Part shown: positions 5,336 to 8,160 of the stretch, in pieces
Layout of the letters: every line of letters begins with the position of its first letter
Numbering within the stretch: the stretch's first letter is position 1
NCBI GenBank assembly: GCA_016875645.1
Contig: VGPE01000118.1
Location: 1 to 8,160, forward strand
Length of the DNA stretch: 8,160 nt
Origin: Chloroflexota bacterium
Lineage (GTDB): Bacteria; Chloroflexota; Limnocylindria; Limnocylindrales; CSP1-4
Direction: 5' to 3'
Position numbers and translations under genes: made by a program
The notes under the pieces: model-generated
Database searches by the model: none
What the model saw: the letters and a program-made list of their open reading frames with translations, nothing else
What the model was told of the DNA's origin: nothing

Positions 5336-6578
5336 CGGCCACGCCGGCCGCCGCGATCAGCTCCTCGTAGATCCCGACGGTCCGTTCACCGACGGCCGGC
5401 GCCGCGTACCTGGCCTCGACGTAAGCCCGCCTCGGCAGCGCATCCTCGGGCCGCCGCGACCGGCCGTGCGTCCGCAGAATCGCGGCGGCCAGCGCCTCGG
5501 GTTCAAGGCCGTCCGCCACCTCTCCGTAGCGGCCGTCGGCCCCCACGATCTCGTCGCCGCCACCGGACGGGGTCGTCACGACCGGCAGTCCGGACGCGAG
5601 CGCCTCCGCCACGACCATCCCGAACGTTTCCCGCGGGCTGGGATGAACGAACAGCCCGGCCCGGCGCATGGCCGCGGCGACCTCGACCCGCTGGGCGGCC
5701 GGTTCGACCCGGACGGCCCCGGTCAGCCCGAGTTCTGCGATCAGCGCCCCCCAGGCCGCCTCCTCCTCGCCTGTCCCCGGTGGTCCGATCAGCCGGAGGC
5801 GCAGCTGCGGGCGCTCGGCCCGCGCCATGGCCACCGCACGCAGGAGCCGCTCGATGCCCTTGCTCGCCTTTCGGGAGCCGACGAACAGCAACGCGTCCGG
5901 ATCGCGGTCTCGATCGGAGCCGAGTGGGAATCCCTCGATGGGAATGGCATTCGGCAGGACATCGATCGTGTCCGGGCTCACGCCCAGCGTCGACCCGATC
6001 GCCGCTGCCTCGCCCAGCAGCAGCCGATACAGGGCGGCTGCTTCGGGGTCGCCCAGTTCACCGGCAGCCGTGGAACTGTGCTCGGTCACCAGCAGCGGCC
6101 GACCCACCGCTTGCGCCAGGCGCAGCGCGGCAGTGCCGTCGACGAGACCCGTGTGGGCGTGGATCACGTCGAACGGCCAGGCGCGCGCGAGTGCGAGACC
6201 GAATGGGATGAGCGCGGCGGCGTGGGCCGCGGCCACATCGTCTGGCCGACGCCGATCCCCGTCCAGGAAGACCGGCAGGCGCGCGACCGGCACGCCCGCC
6301 ACGCCCCAGGAGTGCGGCCGGTTCAGCCCGCCCCGGGCCGCGGGGCCATCGATCGCAGTGCCGATCGCGGCCGCTGCGCGGGTCCCACGATCGGGCCGGG
6401 TCTCCGCCACTCCGCGGACATGCGTCGCCTCGAACGAGGCGACCATCACCGAGGCGCCCCGCGCCACCAGCGTCGCCACGAGATCGGCCACGAACGATCC
6501 GCGCCCGGGCTGATCGTGCGAGGGATACCAGCGGGCCACGACGAGAACGCGCGGCAGCATTGCGGCAGCCGTGGGCAT
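5286..6578 (-). CDS. GT4-family (GT-B fold) glycosyltransferase
   Basis: The 430-residue protein has two Rossmann-like halves. The N-terminal acceptor half starts MLPRVLVVARWYPSHDQPGRG and includes FDVIHAHTGLVDG (136-148) and LLVTEHSST (162-170). The C-terminal sugar-nucleotide half starts LLFVGSRKASKGIERLLRA (230-248) and has the retaining-transferase E-x7-E motif in SPRETFGMVVAEALASGLPVV, with E317 and E325. Such enzymes add hexoses to polysaccharide or glycolipid acceptors at the inner membrane face. Between Y184 and N210 the usual middle strand and helix, of the type VIAVSEAL, seem to be missing. The text jumps from LLLGEAAAI straight to GSTLGVSPD, about 13 residues short but in frame. 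ATG 6576-6578 is chosen because homology starts seven residues later. It has no ribosome site, but a -10-like CATACT lies seven bases upstream, as in leaderless genes. It precedes and overlaps the hypothetical gene. Confidence 0.9.
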   Translation of the reverse strand: MPTAAAMLPRVLVVARWYPSHDQPGRGSFVADLVATLVARGASVMVASFEATHVRGVAETRPDRGTRAAAAIGTAIDGPAARGGLNRPHSWGVAGVPVARLPVFLDGDRRRPDDVAAAHAAALIPFGLALARAWPFDVIHAHTGLVDGTAALRLAQAVGRPLLVTEHSSTAAGELGDPEAAALYRLLLGEAAAIGSTLGVSPDTIDVLPNAIPIEGFPLGSDRDRDPDALLFVGSRKASKGIERLLRAVAMARAERPQLRLRLIGPPGTGEEEAAWGALIAELGLTGAVRVEPAAQRVEVAAAMRRAGLFVHPSPRETFGMVVAEALASGLPVVTTPSGGGDEIVGADGRYGEVADGLEPEALAAAILRTHGRSRRPEDALPRRAYVEARYAAPAVGERTVGIYEELIAAAGVAGGAPPGDHGETGPAIA

Positions 6579-6784
6579 CGGCGACAGTATGGTCGTCGGC
6601 CGGTCGTCGTCGCACGGTGCCCCGTCGCACCAGAAAGTCGGCTCAGGACTCGACGCAATCGTCCCGGCAAGGCAAGGTGGCAGTTTGGGGAACGGTGGCC
6701 GCACCGCGCCCCTGTCCCCTCGCGGCACCGCGATCAGATCCGTCTCGGCCGTTGGCCGCGGACGATGGCGTGGCGCCGAATAGC
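6579..6784. promoter_or_regulatory. Divergent intergenic region with a possible leaderless promoter for the glycosyltransferase
   Basis: On the minus strand CATACT (6586-6591) lies seven bases before the glycosyltransferase ATG, where transcription would start at or next to the start codon. No Shine-Dalgarno is present there. On the plus strand I see no convincing promoter or ribosome site for the diguanylate cyclase gene. Frames through this stretch lack coding character. Confidence 0.35.
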
Positions 6785-8074
6785 ATGCCCTCCCTGGGTG
6801 GACGCACCCCCGAGCAGAGGCGAAGAGGCAGACCTCCGGTGGAGCCGGTCATCGTCATGCTCCTCGTCGCCGTGGCGGCGAACCTGGCGCTCGTCGTGGC
6901 GCTCGCTGTGCCGTACCTGCTGGATCGAACGCGGGTCCGGCCGGTGACCGCGCGCGTGCCGGTCATGCCCGAGCAGTCGCTGACCGAAAGCGTTCTCCTC
7001 GCAGCCACACCCGGCGCCCAGCCCGATGGGGTGCCCGTCGCGACATACGATCGCGTGGTCCGCCTCGTCGCCTGGACCTTCATCCTGGGCACCGCGGGCT
7101 TCGTCGGGCTGACCAACCTGTGGGAGGCGACCGAGCCGCCGATCCTGGCCGTTCTCGCAGTCGCCGGCTTGATGGTGCTCGTCGTCCACGAGTTGATGCC
7201 GCTCACGGCCTTCGGGCGCGACCGGTTCGTGATCGAGGGCGCCGTCGGCATCACGCTCGCCACGCTGCTCGTGATCATGACCGGCAAGGAGTTGAGCCCG
7301 TTCTTCTTCGCGTACCCACTGATCGTGGCCGGAGCGGCGCTCGTGGTCGCACCGCCCGTCACGATCGTGCTCGCCGGGCTGGCAGCCACGGATTACGTCA
7401 TCGCTGTGACGATCGACCGGAGCGGTGTGCCGCTGACGCCCCCGGGGATCGCACTCGTGGCGGTCAACATCGTGGCGATGCTGATGCTGACGTTCGTGGC
7501 GTCGTACATCGCGCGCGAGCAGCGTCGGTCACGCGAGGCCGCGATCCGCCTCTCCACCATCGACTCGCTGACCGGCCTGTTCAACCGGGCGTTCTTCTTC
7601 GCCGCGGTGGATCGCGAGATCCAGCGGTCCACCCGGTCGGGCCGCCGTTTCGGGTTGCTGATGATGGATCTCGACGGGCTCAAGGCGATCAACGATCGCT
7701 TCGGCCACTTCCATGGCGACCAGGTCCTCAGGGCCGTCGCACATGTCATCCGCATCGGTGTGCGGAGGATCGACACTGCGGCCCGGTACGGGGGCGACGA
7801 GTTCGTCATCCTGCTCCCGGAGACGGAACCCACCGGCGCCTACGTGCTCGCCGAGAAGATCCGGCAGAACGTGGCGGAGCTCGGCATCAAGGGCCCGGGA
7901 GACGACATCCGCACCTCCCTCTCGATCGGGGCCGTGGCATATCCGGACGACGGTCTCACCGCCGACGACCTGCTGATCAGTGCCGATCGTGCGATGTACG
8001 TCTCCAAGCGCCAGGGCAAGAACCGCGTGGTGGGCTACGCGGCGATCGGCATCGGCAGCGAAGAGCGCGACTGA
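6785..8074 (+). CDS. Membrane-bound diguanylate cyclase (GGDEF) with a seven-helix N-terminus
   Basis: The protein (429 residues from this start) makes cyclic di-GMP from two GTP. One helix (about 20-46) is followed by a 45-residue polar linker. Six more helices follow: 91-112, 118-140, and the segments IEGAVGITLATLLVIM, PFFFAYPLIVAGAALVV, VTIVLAGLAATDYVIAV and IALVAVNIVAMLMLTFV. A short basic, probably coiled linker (REQRRSREAA) leads to the GGDEF domain, which begins at DSLTGLFNR (260-268). It has MMDLDGLKAINDRFGH (293-308) with Mg-binding D295, and an intact active site RYGGDEF at 334-340. RRID (327-330), five residues before GGDEF, is a complete inhibitory I-site. No EAL or HD-GYP domain is present. 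The membrane part resembles no named sensor that I can identify; it may sense a membrane signal. ATG 6785 has no clear ribosome site; GTG 6839 and ATG 6857 are later options. Confidence 0.93.
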   Translation: MPSLGGRTPEQRRRGRPPVEPVIVMLLVAVAANLALVVALAVPYLLDRTRVRPVTARVPVMPEQSLTESVLLAATPGAQPDGVPVATYDRVVRLVAWTFILGTAGFVGLTNLWEATEPPILAVLAVAGLMVLVVHELMPLTAFGRDRFVIEGAVGITLATLLVIMTGKELSPFFFAYPLIVAGAALVVAPPVTIVLAGLAATDYVIAVTIDRSGVPLTPPGIALVAVNIVAMLMLTFVASYIAREQRRSREAAIRLSTIDSLTGLFNRAFFFAAVDREIQRSTRSGRRFGLLMMDLDGLKAINDRFGHFHGDQVLRAVAHVIRIGVRRIDTAARYGGDEFVILLPETEPTGAYVLAEKIRQNVAELGIKGPGDDIRTSLSIGAVAYPDDGLTADDLLISADRAMYVSKRQGKNRVVGYAAIGIGSEERD

Positions 8075-8160
8075 CCACGACGCCGGGGCCGCCCCGCGCC
8101 CCAGTTCCGGCGCCGCAGCGCGGCCTCCGCCGCGCGATTCCGCCGGCCGCAGGCCCGCCG
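8075..8160. other. Right-edge GC-rich stretch with no identified feature
   Basis: These 86 bases follow the cyclase stop. They are very GC-rich and contain no start codon with a ribosome site. A gene entering from the right on the minus strand cannot be excluded. Confidence 0.4.

Noticed and set aside
4163..6211. Plus-strand open frame of 682 codons
   Set aside because: It is arginine- and proline-rich throughout and runs over the oxidoreductase in another frame and antisense to the glycosyltransferase; no ribosome site or motif supports it.
6560..6784. Earlier TTG start for the diguanylate cyclase
   Set aside because: The extra residues are arginine/serine/proline-rich shadow sequence overlapping the glycosyltransferase start and have no ribosome site.
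5160..6947. Plus-strand open frame of 595 codons
   Set aside because: It is antisense to the glycosyltransferase with E-x7-E and enters the cyclase in the wrong frame; amino-acid makeup is typical of a shadow frame.

Overview
The window comes from a bacterial chromosome of high GC: most of it is near 70%, and 7081-7140 counts to about 73%. The high GC, an F420-type luciferase-like oxidoreductase, a manganese riboswitch ahead of terC and a probably leaderless gene fit Chloroflexota (Limnocylindria/Ellin-type) or Actinomycetota. The sequence alone does not decide between them.

Left part (1-1260, minus strand): a TerC-family membrane protein gene runs off the left edge. It sits behind a near-consensus -35 box, a well-preserved yybP-ykoY (Mn2+) riboswitch, and a 10-bp hairpin that swallows the gene's ribosome binding site and competes with riboswitch stem P1. 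The gene carries two separate lesions: a TAG stop where Trp is expected eight codons in, and one extra C in a run of seven C that shifts the frame in mid-gene. An intact regulatory leader therefore drives what looks like a broken gene.

Island (about 1269-2400): two 21-bp near-identical direct repeats, resembling an IS21-family terminus, mark the start of a stretch of lower GC (47-53% in the lines I counted). It holds a promoter, a possible 34-codon small ORF and an RNase Z-like metallo-beta-lactamase-fold hydrolase. This stretch looks acquired.

Middle (2593-4913): a PhyH-type Fe(II)/2-oxoglutarate dioxygenase (minus) is divergent from a tRNA-Pro(UGG) gene with encoded CCA. A luciferase-like F420-dependent oxidoreductase (plus) follows the tRNA.

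Right part (4910-8160): a minus-strand pair comprises a GT4 glycosyltransferase and an overlapping downstream gene of unknown function whose stop codon interlocks with that of the oxidoreductase. Divergent from the pair is a membrane-bound diguanylate cyclase with a seven-helix N-terminus, an intact GGDEF site and an intact inhibitory I-site. No CRISPR array, complete insertion sequence or phage gene is visible. Apart from the glycosyltransferase pair, the genes do not form an obvious shared pathway.
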